Part shown: one piece after another, positions 37,101-46,166 of the stretch | How the letters are laid out: each line of letters opens with the position of its first letter | How positions within the stretch are numbered: position 1 is the stretch's first letter | Source: Streptomyces sp. ST2-7A | Lineage (GTDB): Bacteria > Actinomycetota > Actinomycetes > Streptomycetales > Streptomycetaceae | Reading direction: 5' to 3' | Length of the DNA: 64,000 bases | NCBI RefSeq assembly: GCF_021390475.1 | Contig: NZ_JAJUWS010000013.1 | Location: forward strand, 1 to 64,000 | The notes under the pieces: model-generated | Told to the model about the DNA's origin: nothing | The model's input: only the letters and a program-made list of their open reading frames with translations | The model's database searches: none | Translations under genes and position numbers: made by a program

Positions 37101-38146
37101 TCATCTCGATCTACTTCCCCTTCGTGCAACTGCTCGCCACGGCGGCCACCGCCGGGGTGCTGATCCTCGGCTCCGGCCGGGTCGCCGCCGGAACCCTGAC
37201 GGCGGGCGCCCTGGTGGCGTACCTGCTGTACATCGAGTTGTTCTTCGCGCCGGTGCAGCAGCTCTCCCAGGTCTTCGACGGCTACCAGCAGGCCACCGTC
37301 TCGCTGGGCCGCATCCAGGAGCTGCTGCGGGAACCGACCTCCACCCCGCCCCCCGCCCGGCCGCTGCCGGTGGAGCGGGTGGAGGGGGAGATCCGCTTCG
37401 AGAAGGTCGGTTTCCGCTACGGCACCGCCTCCTCGAACGCCCCGGACGCGCTGATCGACGTGGACCTCACCATCCCGGCCGGACAGACCGTCGCCTTCGT
37501 CGGCGAGACCGGCGCCGGGAAGTCCACCCTGGTCAAGCTGGTGGCCCGGTTCTACGACCCGACCTCGGGGGCCGTGCTGGTCGACGGGCGGGACATCCGC
37601 GAACTGGACCCGACCGGTTACCGCAGCCGGCTGGGCGTCGTACCTCAGGAGTCCTACCTGTTCGCCGGCACGGTCCGCGACGCCATCGCCTACGGACGAC
37701 CCGGCGCCACGGACGCCGAGGTGGAGGCGGCGGCCCGGGCGGTCGGCGCGCACGACATGATCGCCGGGCTGCCCGGCGGCTACCTGCACCCGATCGCCGA
37801 ACGGGGCCGCAACCTCTCCGCCGGTCAGCGGCAGCTCATCGCGCTGGCCCGCGCGGAGCTGGTCGATCCGAGGATCCTGCTGTTGGACGAGGCCACGGCC
37901 GCCCTCGACCTGGCCACGGAGTCGCTGGTCAACGAGGCCACCGACCGGCTCGCCGGGCGGCGCACCACCCTGGTCGTCGCCCACCGCCTCACCACGGCGG
38001 CCAGGGCGGACCGGGTGGTGCTCCTGGACGACGGACGGGTCGTGGAGGACGGTACCCACGCCGAACTGCTGAGCGCCGGCGGCCGGTACACCGAACTGTG
38101 GCGCAGCTACACCGGCGAACCGGTCGGCGTGACCCCCACCCCCTGA
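34103..38146 (+). CDS. fused ABC exporter (TMD-NBD-TMD-NBD)
   Basis: 1347 residues: two half-transporters of the multidrug/lipid type in one chain. Each half has a six-helix membrane domain and a nucleotide-binding domain. Walker A motifs are GTSGSGKST (about residue 449) and GETGAGKST (about 1135); ABC signatures are LSGGQRQR (about 552) and the variant LSAGQRQL (about 1238). A Pro/Gly/Asp-rich N-terminus with DPVGG/DPGGP repeats precedes the first membrane domain. GTG 34103 is chosen for GGAGGA 6 nt upstream. It is not clearly part of the thiopeptide cluster, though it lies next to its left edge. Substrate unknown. Confidence 0.88.
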   Translation: MTAGGHEERERTTGHTPDPAGGAATAPPGAPAGTGAPGADPVGGADPVGGPDPGGPDPGGPVPVPDDGPVDPDPAPGWIRRLAGYCWVHRRNVLISLISSLVGMGVMALMPLIIKVIIDDVIVGDGPGLAGWIGLLLAAAGVVYVLTFLRRYYGGRLGLDVQHDLRTAMFGSIMRLDGRRQDELSTGQVVGRATSDLQLIQGLLFMLPMTIGNLMLFLVSLIVMVALSPVLTLVALAVAPALWWIARRSRLRLFPATWWAQGRAGEVAGVVDGAVGGVRVVKGFGQEEQEARKLREASHRLFAGRMRTVRLNARYTPALQVVPSLGQVAMLALGGWLAVRGDITLGTFVAFSTYLAMLVGPVRMLTVILTMGQQARAGVERVLELIDARPEIAERPDARPLPADAPASVELDAVTFGYRAEGSERPGPPALRELTLRVEPGETLAVVGTSGSGKSTIAQLLPRFYDPDTGTIRLGGHDLRELTIDSLRDAIGLVPENPFLFSDTLRANVAHARPDATDADLRAAARVARADGFIRALPDGWDTVVGEQGLTLSGGQRQRIALARAVLSDPRLLILDDATSAVDARVEHEIHEALNEVMAGRTTLLIAHRRSTLLLADRVAVLDAGRLVDVGTREELEERCPLYRSLIADPERLAGTERDPAALLARAAGGIADAADRDAGHAPVGGVTPELWRRPDDHPDAGTREGERPAPSPGAAVPPPGSPGGFAAAMAGAPASPELLERVAALPPADDLPDIDEKRAARPEDSYGLRRLLSGLGRPLMFALLLVIADAGAALLLPILIRHGIDEGVTRGALDAVLVAAAIALGVVLAQWLVQYGGLRAVGRTGERALYALRTKIFAHLQRLGLDYYERELTGRVMTRMTTDVDALTTFLQTGLVQALVSIMTFLGILGALVVIDPQLALVVLATLVPLVIGTVFFRRASVKAYELARERVAGVNADLQENVSGLRLVQASRREAAAEARFAERSDGYRRARVRGQWLISIYFPFVQLLATAATAGVLILGSGRVAAGTLTAGALVAYLLYIELFFAPVQQLSQVFDGYQQATVSLGRIQELLREPTSTPPPARPLPVERVEGEIRFEKVGFRYGTASSNAPDALIDVDLTIPAGQTVAFVGETGAGKSTLVKLVARFYDPTSGAVLVDGRDIRELDPTGYRSRLGVVPQESYLFAGTVRDAIAYGRPGATDAEVEAAARAVGAHDMIAGLPGGYLHPIAERGRNLSAGQRQLIALARAELVDPRILLLDEATAALDLATESLVNEATDRLAGRRTTLVVAHRLTTAARADRVVLLDDGRVVEDGTHAELLSAGGRYTELWRSYTGEPVGVTPTP

Positions 38147-38156
38147 GGTGGTGGAT

Positions 38157-38186
38157 CCCGGGCCGGGGGAGGGACCCCGGCCCGGG
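38157..38186. terminator. terminator after the fused ABC gene
   Basis: A 12-bp perfect stem, CCCGGGCCGGGG / CCCCGGCCCGGG, with a 6-nt loop. It separates the exporter from the convergent LuxR-type gene and may mark the cluster edge. Confidence 0.7.
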
Positions 38187-38345
38187 AAGGGGTGGAGGGC
38201 GGGGGTCATCGCCGTTCCGGATTTCCCGGCATGTCCCGGGGAGAACCCGTGACCCGGTGTCCCCCGCCCCGCCCCACCCGCCGGACCCCGTGCCCCGGTT
38301 TCCCGTACGACGCGTCATCGGGGCCACGCGGAAGCGGAACGCCGC

Positions 38346-38954
38346 TCAGAGCCAGCCGCGTTCCGCCGCGATGCGGGCGGCGTCGAAGCGATTGCGCCCC
38401 TCCAACTTCTTGATCGCCGCGGAGCTGAGGTTCCGCACGGTGCCCGCGGCGAGATACATCTCCCGGGCGATCTCCTTGATCGACGCCCCGGTCGCCGTGA
38501 GCCGCAGGATCTGCGTCTCCCGGTCGCTGAGAGGTCGGGGGACACGGGGTGGGGAATCGCCCAGTGCCCCGGGTGGGATGACCAGGTTGCCGGCCGCCAC
38601 GCCCCGGAGGGTGGTGATCAGGCAGGAGAGCTCCGCCTGTTTGGAGACGATGCCGAGCACACCGGCGTTCACCGCCCGGGTCACCAGGGGGCGGCTCGGT
38701 TCGGCCGCGAGCAGCACGATGCCGCAGGACGGCACACGTGCCCGGAGATCCTGGACCAGATCCAGGCCGGGGTCCCCGAGCGCGCCCGATCCCAGCACCA
38801 TGATGTCGGGTTTCGCCTCCACGGCCGTGGTGAGGATCTTCTCGTTCTCGCAGGCGATGTCGACGACCCGGAAGTCGAGGACCAGAGCCAGTGTCTCGGC
38901 GAGTACTTCCAGGATCAGTCGATGATCGCCGGCCAGCATGACTCGTATGCTCAT
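38346..38954 (-). CDS. orphan LuxR/NarL-type regulator with atypical receiver
   Basis: 202 residues. The receiver-like domain (residues 1 to about 125, IRVMLAGDHRLILEVL) is followed by a LuxR-type HTH (LSDRETQILRLTATGASIKE and TVRNLSSAAIKKLEGRNRFD). The receiver keeps one acidic residue at its N-terminal pocket and the conserved Lys (VSK). However, the phospho-acceptor position reads MVLGSGALGDPGL instead of the usual L-D-MPG, so normal Asp phosphorylation is unlikely. No kinase gene is nearby. It is the outermost gene of the cluster and a good candidate for its pathway regulator. ATG 38954 follows GGGGTGAC. Confidence 0.85.
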   Translation of the reverse strand: MSIRVMLAGDHRLILEVLAETLALVLDFRVVDIACENEKILTTAVEAKPDIMVLGSGALGDPGLDLVQDLRARVPSCGIVLLAAEPSRPLVTRAVNAGVLGIVSKQAELSCLITTLRGVAAGNLVIPPGALGDSPPRVPRPLSDRETQILRLTATGASIKEIAREMYLAAGTVRNLSSAAIKKLEGRNRFDAARIAAERGWL

Positions 38955-39104
38955 GTCACCCCCGTGTGCGTCCCCTGCGGTTCTCACCGGAATCACCCCC
39001 CGTCGGATGACATCCGGCACGCGGCTCCGGCGATTCCCCGACGGTCGGGGCCACTCCGGCCGCCGGCACGGACATCGGGCGATGGGGTCTCTTCGTGGAC
39101 GAGG

Positions 39105-40388
39105 TCATCGGGGTCTCCGATTTTCCGTCGCCCCCCGGCCGTGCCGGGAGACGAAGTCCTCCAGCGTCGGTACGACGGCGTTGGGACAGGGCACCGAGTT
39201 CACGTCCCGTCGCACCCGCGCGGCGGCCTCGCCGAAGGACGGGTCCTCCAGCAGGCGTTCGAGGTCCTTGCGCAGGCGCTCCGGTGTCAGTTCTTCGGTC
39301 GTGAGCATCAGGGCGGCTCCCCGATCCGCCAACCGCCGGGCGAACTCCTCCTCGTCCCAGAGCCAGTTGGGGACGATGAGTTGTGGGATGCCGAGCGCCA
39401 TGGCGTTGCCCCGGGTCATGCCGCCGCCGTGATGGACCACGGCCGAACAACTGGGGAGCAGGGCGTTGAGGGGCACGAAGTCCACGGCCCGGACGTTCGG
39501 CGGCACCCGGACCTCGGCGAGTTGTTCGGCATCGAGGGTGGCGACCACCTCCACCTCCATGTCGGCGACGGCGTCGAGCAGGTCGGTGAGGGACATCCGA
39601 CCGTCGAGCATGCCGCGCAGGGAGATGCCGAGAGTCAGGCAGACCCGGGGGCGGGTGGGCGGGTGCCGCAGCCAGTTGGGGATGACGGCCGGACCGTTGT
39701 AGGGGATGTGGCGCAGCGGGAGCGTGGGCAGGTTCACGGGGTAGCGCATCCACGGTGGCATCGGGTCGATGGTGAGCTGCCCGGTGACCGTCTCCTCGTC
39801 GAATCCGGTGCCGTAGGGGGCGAGCTTGCCCGACAGCCAGTGGCGCAGGGGGTCGGGGAGCCGGGGCCCGGTGGGGTCCGCCGCCTGCCGGTGGAAGATC
39901 TCCCGGATCCTGCCCCAGTGGTCCAGGCCGAAGAGGATACGGGCGTGGGCGGCGCCCACCGCCTGTGCGGCGACGGGGCCGGAGTAGGTCATGGCGTCCC
40001 AGACCACGAGGTCGGGTTGCCAGCTCCGGGCGAAGTCGACCAGGTCGTCCGTCATGACGCGGTCGGCCATGACCTCGTAGAAGGAGGCGCTGGTACGGAG
40101 CAGGTCGTGGACGTACTCCGGGGTCAGCCTCTCGGGCCGGGTCTCGTTGATCATGGCGGTGCCACCGTTGAGCATCGCCGAGCGGGGTGTTCGCCGGGCG
40201 AGCCGCTGGATGTGCAGGGGTTTGCCCACCGGCACGGCGGTCAGACCGCTGCGGGAGATCGAGGCGGCGAGTTCGGGTTGGCTCGCGACGACGACCTCGT
40301 GCCCGGCGGTGCGCAGGGCCGAGGCGAGGGGAACGAGGTTGTGGAGGTGTGACTCCTTGGCCAGCGTGGTGAAGAGGGCGCGCATCAT
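39105..40388 (-). CDS. GT1-family glycosyltransferase (antibiotic type)
   Basis: 427 residues, GT-B fold, resembling actinomycete macrolide/aglycone glycosyltransferases. The N-terminal acceptor half opens MRALFTTLAKESHLHNLVPL. The C-terminal sugar-nucleotide site has VDFVPLNALLPSCSAVVHHG and HHGGGMTRGNAMALGIPQLI (about residue 313). It should attach the dTDP-deoxyamino sugar made by the neighbouring genes to the peptide or its aromatic side group. No P450-like helper protein of the DesVIII type is visible. ATG 40388 or 40385. Confidence 0.9.
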   Translation of the reverse strand: MMRALFTTLAKESHLHNLVPLASALRTAGHEVVVASQPELAASISRSGLTAVPVGKPLHIQRLARRTPRSAMLNGGTAMINETRPERLTPEYVHDLLRTSASFYEVMADRVMTDDLVDFARSWQPDLVVWDAMTYSGPVAAQAVGAAHARILFGLDHWGRIREIFHRQAADPTGPRLPDPLRHWLSGKLAPYGTGFDEETVTGQLTIDPMPPWMRYPVNLPTLPLRHIPYNGPAVIPNWLRHPPTRPRVCLTLGISLRGMLDGRMSLTDLLDAVADMEVEVVATLDAEQLAEVRVPPNVRAVDFVPLNALLPSCSAVVHHGGGMTRGNAMALGIPQLIVPNWLWDEEEFARRLADRGAALMLTTEELTPERLRKDLERLLEDPSFGEAAARVRRDVNSVPCPNAVVPTLEDFVSRHGRGATENRRPR

Positions 40389-40469
40389 TGTCCTCCCGGG
40401 CGGTGGCCCATGGGGCGGTGAGCGGGTGGGGGCGGTAACCGGAAGCGGACGCGGACGGGACGAGAGGGT

Positions 40470-41432
40470 TCAGATCCGTGGCTTCCACCAGGAGGGGTTG
40501 TCCCGGTACCAGGCGACGGTCTCGACGAGGGCGGTGCGGAGGTCGCGGACGGGGCGGTAGCCGAGCTCCCGGCGGGCCCGCGACCAGTCGAGCGAGTAGC
40601 GCCGATCGTGTCCCTTGCGGTCCTCGACATACTCCACGCGACTCCAGTCCGTGTCGCAGGCGGCCAACAACAGGGCGGTGAGCCGACGGTTGGTCAACTC
40701 TTCCCCCCCGCCCAAGTGGTAGACACGTCCGGGTGCGCCGTGGTTCCGGACGGCCTCCACGCCCGCGCAGTGGTCGTCCACGTGCAGCCATTCGCGCACG
40801 TGCAGGCCGTCGCCGTACAGCGGCACGGTGCGCCCCTCCAGCAGGCGGGTGATGAAACGCGGAACGACCTTCTCGGGGTGTTGCCGCGGCCCGTAGTTGT
40901 TGGCACAGCGCGTCACGCGCACGTCCAGTCCGTGGGTTCGGTGGTAGGCGAGTGCCAGCAGATCGCCGGAGGCCTTGGAGGCGGAGTAGGGCGAGCGGGG
41001 AGCCAGCGGGTGGTCCTCCGACCAGGAGCCCTCCGTTATGGAGCCGTACACCTCATCGGTGGAGACGTGGATGAAGCGATCGGTGCCGTGGCGCAACGCG
41101 GCGTCGAGGAGCACCTGTGTACCCAGGACGTTGGTGCGGACGAAGGGCGCGGCTCCCGTGATCGAACGGTCGACGTGGGATTCGGCGGCGAAGTGCACCA
41201 CCTGGTCGGCCCCCGCCATCAGCGAGTCGACCAGTGGTTCATCGAGGATGTCCCCCTTCACGAAGGACAGCCGTGGGTCCCCGAGGTCGAGGTTGTCGAG
41301 CCCGGCGGCGTAGGTGAGGCGGTCGAGGACGGTGATCCGCACGTCCCGGGCCGGGTCGGCGAGGAGGTTGCGGACGTAGGTGGAGCCGATGAACCCCGCC
41401 GCACCCGTGACGAGGAGGCGCGGTCCGGTCAT
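40470..41432 (-). CDS. rfbB: dTDP-glucose 4,6-dehydratase
   Basis: 320 residues, an extended SDR. NAD site VTGAAGFIGSTYVRNLLADP; catalytic Tyr/Lys in APRSPYSASKASGDLLALAY (about residue 150); substrate-site RCANNYGPRQHPEK. It makes dTDP-4-keto-6-deoxyglucose, the common precursor of deoxysugars. It overlaps the thymidylyltransferase stop by 4 bp, so the two are coupled. Confidence 0.95.
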   Translation of the reverse strand: MTGPRLLVTGAAGFIGSTYVRNLLADPARDVRITVLDRLTYAAGLDNLDLGDPRLSFVKGDILDEPLVDSLMAGADQVVHFAAESHVDRSITGAAPFVRTNVLGTQVLLDAALRHGTDRFIHVSTDEVYGSITEGSWSEDHPLAPRSPYSASKASGDLLALAYHRTHGLDVRVTRCANNYGPRQHPEKVVPRFITRLLEGRTVPLYGDGLHVREWLHVDDHCAGVEAVRNHGAPGRVYHLGGGEELTNRRLTALLLAACDTDWSRVEYVEDRKGHDRRYSLDWSRARRELGYRPVRDLRTALVETVAWYRDNPSWWKPRI

Positions 41433-42496
41433 GAGCTGATCCGGAAGGTGCTGTGGTCGCCGAGGACCAACCGGTGGGCATGAGGCGTGCGGGGACCGGC
41501 GACGCCGTGAACGTGCCGCCCGATGAGGGAGCGTTCGATGCGGCGCAGGCCGATGATGGAGGAATCACGCAACATGATGGAGAATTCCAGTTCGCTGTTC
41601 TCGATGCGACAGAGTTCGGAAACGGCGGTGAACGGCCCGATATAGGAGTCCGTGACGGTGGTTCCGGCCCCGATGAGGGCGGGGCCGACGACGCGGGAGC
41701 CGATGACCCTGGCACCGGGTTCGATCACGACCCGCCCGATGATCTGGGAGTTCTCGTCGACCTCGCCGTCGACGCGGCGCTCGAGACCCTCCAGGATCGT
41801 TCGGTTGACCTCCAACAGGTCGTCGACGTTGCCGGTGTCCTTCCAGTAGCCGTCGATGACATCGGAGCGGACATCGGCCCCGGAGTCGATGAGGTATTGG
41901 ATGGAGTCGGTGATCTCGAGTTCGCCGCGCCAGGAGGGCTCGACGGCACGTACGGCCTCGTGGACTGCGGAGGAGAAGAGGTAGACACCCACCAGGGCCA
42001 GGTCGCTCCGGGGGTGCTCGGGTTTCTCCTCCAGGCCGATCACCGCGCCCCGCTCGTCGAGGACGGCCACCCCGAACCGACCCGGGTCGGGGACCCGGGT
42101 GAGCAGGATGTGGGCGGCCGGGCGGGAACGCCGGAATTCCTCGACCACCCCGGTGATGCCGCCGATGATGAAGTTGTCGCCGAGGTACATCACGAAGTCC
42201 TCGTCCCCCAGGTACTCCCGGGAGATCAGCACGGCGTGGGCGAGCCCCAGCGGCTCCCGTTGGCGGATGTAGGTCACCTTGAGGCCGAAGCGGGAGCCGT
42301 CGCCGACCGCCTCCCGCACCTCGTCCTCGGTGTGACCGACGACGATGCCCACCTCGGTGATGCCGGCCTCGGCGATCGATTCCAAGCCGTAGAAGAGCAC
42401 CGGCTTGTTGGCCACGGGCACCAACTGTTTGGCGGAGGTGTGCGTGATGGGGCGCAGGCGGGTGCCCGATCCGCCCGACAGAACGAGTGCTTTCAC
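41429..42496 (-). CDS. rfbA: glucose-1-phosphate thymidylyltransferase (long form)
   Basis: 355 residues. It activates glucose-1-phosphate to dTDP-glucose. The nucleotidyltransferase motif LVLSGGSGTRLRPITHTSAK is at the N-terminus, with YLGDNFI and EEKPEHPRS further on. The C-terminal third is a left-handed beta-helix (GPALIGAGTTVTDSYIGPFT), the long StrD-like form common in antibiotic clusters. GTG 42496 is chosen because GGGGGGAGAA lies just before it. Confidence 0.95.
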   Translation of the reverse strand: MKALVLSGGSGTRLRPITHTSAKQLVPVANKPVLFYGLESIAEAGITEVGIVVGHTEDEVREAVGDGSRFGLKVTYIRQREPLGLAHAVLISREYLGDEDFVMYLGDNFIIGGITGVVEEFRRSRPAAHILLTRVPDPGRFGVAVLDERGAVIGLEEKPEHPRSDLALVGVYLFSSAVHEAVRAVEPSWRGELEITDSIQYLIDSGADVRSDVIDGYWKDTGNVDDLLEVNRTILEGLERRVDGEVDENSQIIGRVVIEPGARVIGSRVVGPALIGAGTTVTDSYIGPFTAVSELCRIENSELEFSIMLRDSSIIGLRRIERSLIGRHVHGVAGPRTPHAHRLVLGDHSTFRISS

Positions 42497-42560
42497 TTCT
42501 TCTCCCCCCGAAGTGATGGTGAGGTCCGTGGGACGGTCCCGGGTGCGTGGCGCGAGGAGG

Positions 42561-43310
42561 TCAGTCCTCCCCGCCCCCGTCCCCGTCCGTGTCACGCCGC
42601 ACGCCGACGAGGACGCCTCGGTCCCCGTAGTCCCGCGGCAGGTACTCCACCGCGCAACCGGCGGAGGCGAAGGCCGCCTCGTATTCGGCGAGTGAGAACA
42701 GACACAGTTCCTGGTGATCGATGAAGTGGCGCACCTCCCCGTCGTCGGTGGCCACGAGGTAGTGCATGTCCACCCGGCTGCGGCCCTCGCGCGTGGTCCA
42801 CCGTCCCATGCGGGAGATGGCGAAGCCGTTTCCGTCGAACGACGCCCGGGCCAGCTCGCCCCCGTTCCAGTTCTCCCGGAGGATCCAGGGCTCGACGATC
42901 AGGACGCCGCCGGGAACCAGGTGGTCGACCATGCGCCCGATGGCGGCCCGGAGTTCTCCGGTGCCCGCGACGTAACCGATCGCGCTGTACAGGCAGATGA
43001 CGACGTCGTGAAGCGTCCCCAGGGCCAGGGAGCGCATGTCGCCGACGGTCAACGGAACGTCCGGACCCAACTTGTCCCGGGCCGCGCGCACCATGGGAAC
43101 GGAGAGGTCCACCCCCGCCACCTCGAAATCCCCGCGCAGCCGCAGCAGGTGTTCCCCGGTGCCGCACCCCACGTCCAGCAGCCGCGAGGCCCCCGGCCGA
43201 CGGTCGCGGACCAGTTCGCGGAGGGTACGGGCCTCCCGGGCGTAGTCCCTGTGGGCGCGGTACACCAGGTCGTAGATCCCGGCGAAATCCTCCTGGTACA
43301 CCGGACTCAC
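42561..43310 (-). CDS. aminosugar N-methyltransferase (TylM1/DesVI type)
   Basis: 249 residues, class I SAM methyltransferase. SAM motif RLLDVGCGTGEHLLRL (about residue 43); later blocks DVVICLYSAIGYV, EPWILRENWNGG and DYGDRGVLVGVRR match dTDP-aminosugar N,N-dimethyltransferases. It should methylate the amino group installed by the adjacent aminotransferase, once or twice. It overlaps that gene's stop by 4 bp. Confidence 0.88.
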   Translation of the reverse strand: MSPVYQEDFAGIYDLVYRAHRDYAREARTLRELVRDRRPGASRLLDVGCGTGEHLLRLRGDFEVAGVDLSVPMVRAARDKLGPDVPLTVGDMRSLALGTLHDVVICLYSAIGYVAGTGELRAAIGRMVDHLVPGGVLIVEPWILRENWNGGELARASFDGNGFAISRMGRWTTREGRSRVDMHYLVATDDGEVRHFIDHQELCLFSLAEYEAAFASAGCAVEYLPRDYGDRGVLVGVRRDTDGDGGGED

Positions 43311-44491
43311 CCGCCCCCGTCGGTGGGGACGAGTTCCCGGATGAGGGCGCAGACGGCCTTGACGTCCGTTTCGGACACGGCGGTGCCGGTGGGCAGCGCG
43401 AGGACCCGCTCGGAGAGCGCCTCGGCGCGCGGTAGGGGCAACGGCGCGTGGCGTGCCGGATCACCGAGGTAGGGCTCCACCCGGTGGCAGGCGGGGGCGA
43501 AGTAGCGGCGCGAGAGCACGTTGCGGCTCGTCAGGGCGGCGTGCAACTCGTCCCGATGGATGCCGGCCCGGGCGGCGTCGACCTCGATGACCAGGTACTG
43601 GTGGTTGGAGCGTTCCCCGGGGGCCTGCTGTCGGACCGAGACCCCGGGGATCCCGGCGAGACCCTGCCGGTAACGCAGGTGGTGCTCCCGATTGGTGACC
43701 ATGAGGTCCTCCATGACCTCCAGTGACGTCAGACCCATGGCGGCGACACCCTCGTTCATCTTCGCGTTGGTGCCCCCGGAGCCGACCGTGCCGTCGGGGC
43801 CGATGCCGAAATTCCGCATGGCGCGTGCCCGCTCGGCGAGTTCGGGATCGTCGGTGACGATCGCGCCGCCCTCGAAGCTGTTGACGAACTTGGTGGCGTG
43901 GAAGCTGAACACCTCGGCCGCGCCGAAGCCACCGACGGGCCGGCCGCGGTACGTGCAGCCCAGGGCGTGCGCGGCGTCGAAGAGCAGCGTGATCCCGTGC
44001 CGGCGGGCCAGCTCCTCCAGGTCGTCCACCGGGCAGGGGCGGCCGAAGACGTGCACGCCGAGGATGCCCCGGGTGCGCGGGCCGATCAGTCGCTCCGCGT
44101 GTGCCGGGTCGATGTTGCCGGTCTCCTCGTCGGCGTCGCAGAACACGGGAACCACGCCGATCCACTCCAGGGCCTGCGGGGTGGCCACCCAGGTGAAGGC
44201 GGGGACGATGACCTCGTCGCCCCCCTTGATGCCGGAGGCCCGGGCCGCGATCTGAATACCGGTCGTCGCATTGCAGACCGCCACACAGTGTCGTGTGGCC
44301 GCGATCCCCGTCAGCTCATTCTCGAATTCGCGGACGAGGGGACCGTCCGTCAGGTACAAGCGGTCGAGCGCGCCGTTGAGACGTTCCATCAGGCGATCAC
44401 GGCTGCCGAGGTTCGGCCGCCCGACGTGGAGCGGATGGGGGAGCGTGTGTCTGTCGTCCACACCACGATCATAAGGCCGGTGACTCCCCAT
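43307..44491 (-). CDS. dTDP-sugar aminotransferase (DegT/DnrJ/EryC1 family)
   Basis: 394 residues from ATG 44491 (AAGG upstream); GTG 44461 would give 384. PLP Lys is in VFSFHATKFVNSFEGGAIVT (about residue 202). The FHATK-x-SFEGG form is, to my memory, more like 4-keto-sugar aminotransferases (DesI type) than 3-keto ones (DesV/TylB, with YPTKNLGALGD). A 4-amino sugar is therefore favoured but not proven. First gene of the minus-strand sugar operon and divergent from the 2,3-dehydratase. Confidence 0.9.
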   Translation of the reverse strand: MGSHRPYDRGVDDRHTLPHPLHVGRPNLGSRDRLMERLNGALDRLYLTDGPLVREFENELTGIAATRHCVAVCNATTGIQIAARASGIKGGDEVIVPAFTWVATPQALEWIGVVPVFCDADEETGNIDPAHAERLIGPRTRGILGVHVFGRPCPVDDLEELARRHGITLLFDAAHALGCTYRGRPVGGFGAAEVFSFHATKFVNSFEGGAIVTDDPELAERARAMRNFGIGPDGTVGSGGTNAKMNEGVAAMGLTSLEVMEDLMVTNREHHLRYRQGLAGIPGVSVRQQAPGERSNHQYLVIEVDAARAGIHRDELHAALTSRNVLSRRYFAPACHRVEPYLGDPARHAPLPLPRAEALSERVLALPTGTAVSETDVKAVCALIRELVPTDGGG

Positions 44492-44641
44492 CACACAAGC
44501 CTTGTCATGTGCAACCCCGCATGTTCTCATTTGGTGTTGCGTCGGATGGATGCCGCGTCGGCCTCCCGGCGACCGGTGACGCGGCGGCCGGAAACGGTTA
44601 GGGTCGGGCCATTCTGCTCGGACGACTCCCGGGAGTTTTCC

Positions 44642-46093
44642 ATGTCCCAGCTCCTGCCCTCTCGGTTGTCGCGTGTAGCCGACGACCGACCGATCGCTCC
44701 GCGCATTGCGGAGTCGGCCTCGGTCGTGAACGATGGGGCGCTCGTCCCGCTTGACGAATTTCATCGTCGTTACGCGGAACGGAAAGCTCGCGGTGCGCGG
44801 GTGAAGAGAATCCCCCTGGATTCCCTCGACGGGTGGCGCACCGATTCCGAAACCGGGGACCTGGTTCACGAGAGTGGTGCGTTCTTCCGCGTGCAGGGAT
44901 TGTCGGTGCTGGTGGAGGGGGCGCCGGTTCCGGCCTGGTCACAGCCCATCATAAATCAGTCGGAGATCGGAATCCTGGGGCTTCTGGTCAAGGATTTCAA
45001 CGGTGTTCTGCACTGTCTGGTTCAGATGAAGGCGGAGCCGGGTAACAGCAACGGCCTGCAAATCTCCCCGACGGTTCAGGCCACTCGGAGCAATTACACC
45101 CGGGTGCACGGTGGGCGCCCCGTCCCCTACCTTTCGTATTTCCGTGAAACCGGTCCGTATCGGGTCGTGGCGGATGTCCTGCAGTCGGAGCAGGGGGCCT
45201 GGTTCTACCAGAAGCGCAATCGCAACATGGTGGTTGAGACCACTGGTGACGTGCCGCTTGTCGACGGCTTCGCCTGGCTGACCATCGGGCAGCTTCATGC
45301 GCTTCTGAACTGCGACGATCTGCTGAACATGGACATCCGTACCGTGCTGTCCTGCCTGCCGTTCACCGATCCGGCGGACCCTCGGGGAGTCTCCCCCGCC
45401 GCCGGCTCCGGGACTCGTGCGCCGGCGGCGGTCGGCGGGGGGAACGCCCTGCACTCCACCGGTGACATTCTCAGTTGGATCACCGAATCACGGACCGGGC
45501 ACCGGGTCGATGCCACGCTCATGCCGTTGCGCGCCGTGGAGAAATGGCGACGGGACGAGTACTCGATCGCGCACGAGAGCGGACGGTTCTTTCGCGTGAT
45601 GGCGGTCCGGGTTCTCGATGCAGGGGAGCGGGAGGTCCGCCAGTGGTCACAACCGATGATAGAGCCCTGCGGGCTCGGGATCGTGGCCTTCCTCGTCAAG
45701 GAGATAAATGGCGTTCCGCACGTCCTGGTCCACTCCGGTGTCGAACCGGGTTATCTCGACGTGGTCGAACTCGGCCCCACCGTGATGTGCACGCCGGAGA
45801 ATTACGCGGACCTTCCCCCCGAGGCGCTTCCTCGATATCTCGAGCATGTACTGGAGGCGTCGGGCGAAGATATTCTCTTCGAGGCAACCCTCTCCGAGGA
45901 GGGTGGCCGATTCCACCATGCCAGGAACCGATACCTCATCATTCGGACGGATATCGATCACGATTCGCACGGTGACCCCGATTACCGCTGGATGACGCTC
46001 TCGCAGCTCTCGGGGCTGTTGCTCCACAGTCATTATGTCAACGTGCAGGCGCGCAGTCTCATCGCATGCCTGCGCAGCCTGGTCGGGGCCTGA
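44642..46093 (+). CDS. NDP-hexose 2,3-dehydratase
   Basis: 483 residues, two tandem copies of the family domain. Related blocks recur in each half: PAWSQPIINQSEIGILGLLV near residue 99 and RQWSQPMIEPCGLGIVAFLV near 333, each followed by K-NGV-H-LV. This enzyme removes the C2 hydroxyl of dTDP-4-keto-6-deoxyglucose, giving a 3,4-diketo intermediate for 2,6-dideoxysugars. Promoters for both directions must lie in the 150-bp gap to the aminotransferase. An Ala/Gly-rich linker separates the halves. Confidence 0.93.
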   Translation: MSQLLPSRLSRVADDRPIAPRIAESASVVNDGALVPLDEFHRRYAERKARGARVKRIPLDSLDGWRTDSETGDLVHESGAFFRVQGLSVLVEGAPVPAWSQPIINQSEIGILGLLVKDFNGVLHCLVQMKAEPGNSNGLQISPTVQATRSNYTRVHGGRPVPYLSYFRETGPYRVVADVLQSEQGAWFYQKRNRNMVVETTGDVPLVDGFAWLTIGQLHALLNCDDLLNMDIRTVLSCLPFTDPADPRGVSPAAGSGTRAPAAVGGGNALHSTGDILSWITESRTGHRVDATLMPLRAVEKWRRDEYSIAHESGRFFRVMAVRVLDAGEREVRQWSQPMIEPCGLGIVAFLVKEINGVPHVLVHSGVEPGYLDVVELGPTVMCTPENYADLPPEALPRYLEHVLEASGEDILFEATLSEEGGRFHHARNRYLIIRTDIDHDSHGDPDYRWMTLSQLSGLLLHSHYVNVQARSLIACLRSLVGA

Positions 46094-46166
46094 TCGGGAA
46101 AATCGAACCGGGAACATCGCGACCCGGACCCGTGGCATCGGTTGAAACATCGGGAGGAGAATGGTC

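Noticed and set aside
44492..44869. N-terminal extension of the aminotransferase across the divergent promoter
   Set aside because: It would overlap the 2,3-dehydratase start; the family begins near HPLHVGRPNLGSRD, reached from ATG 44491.
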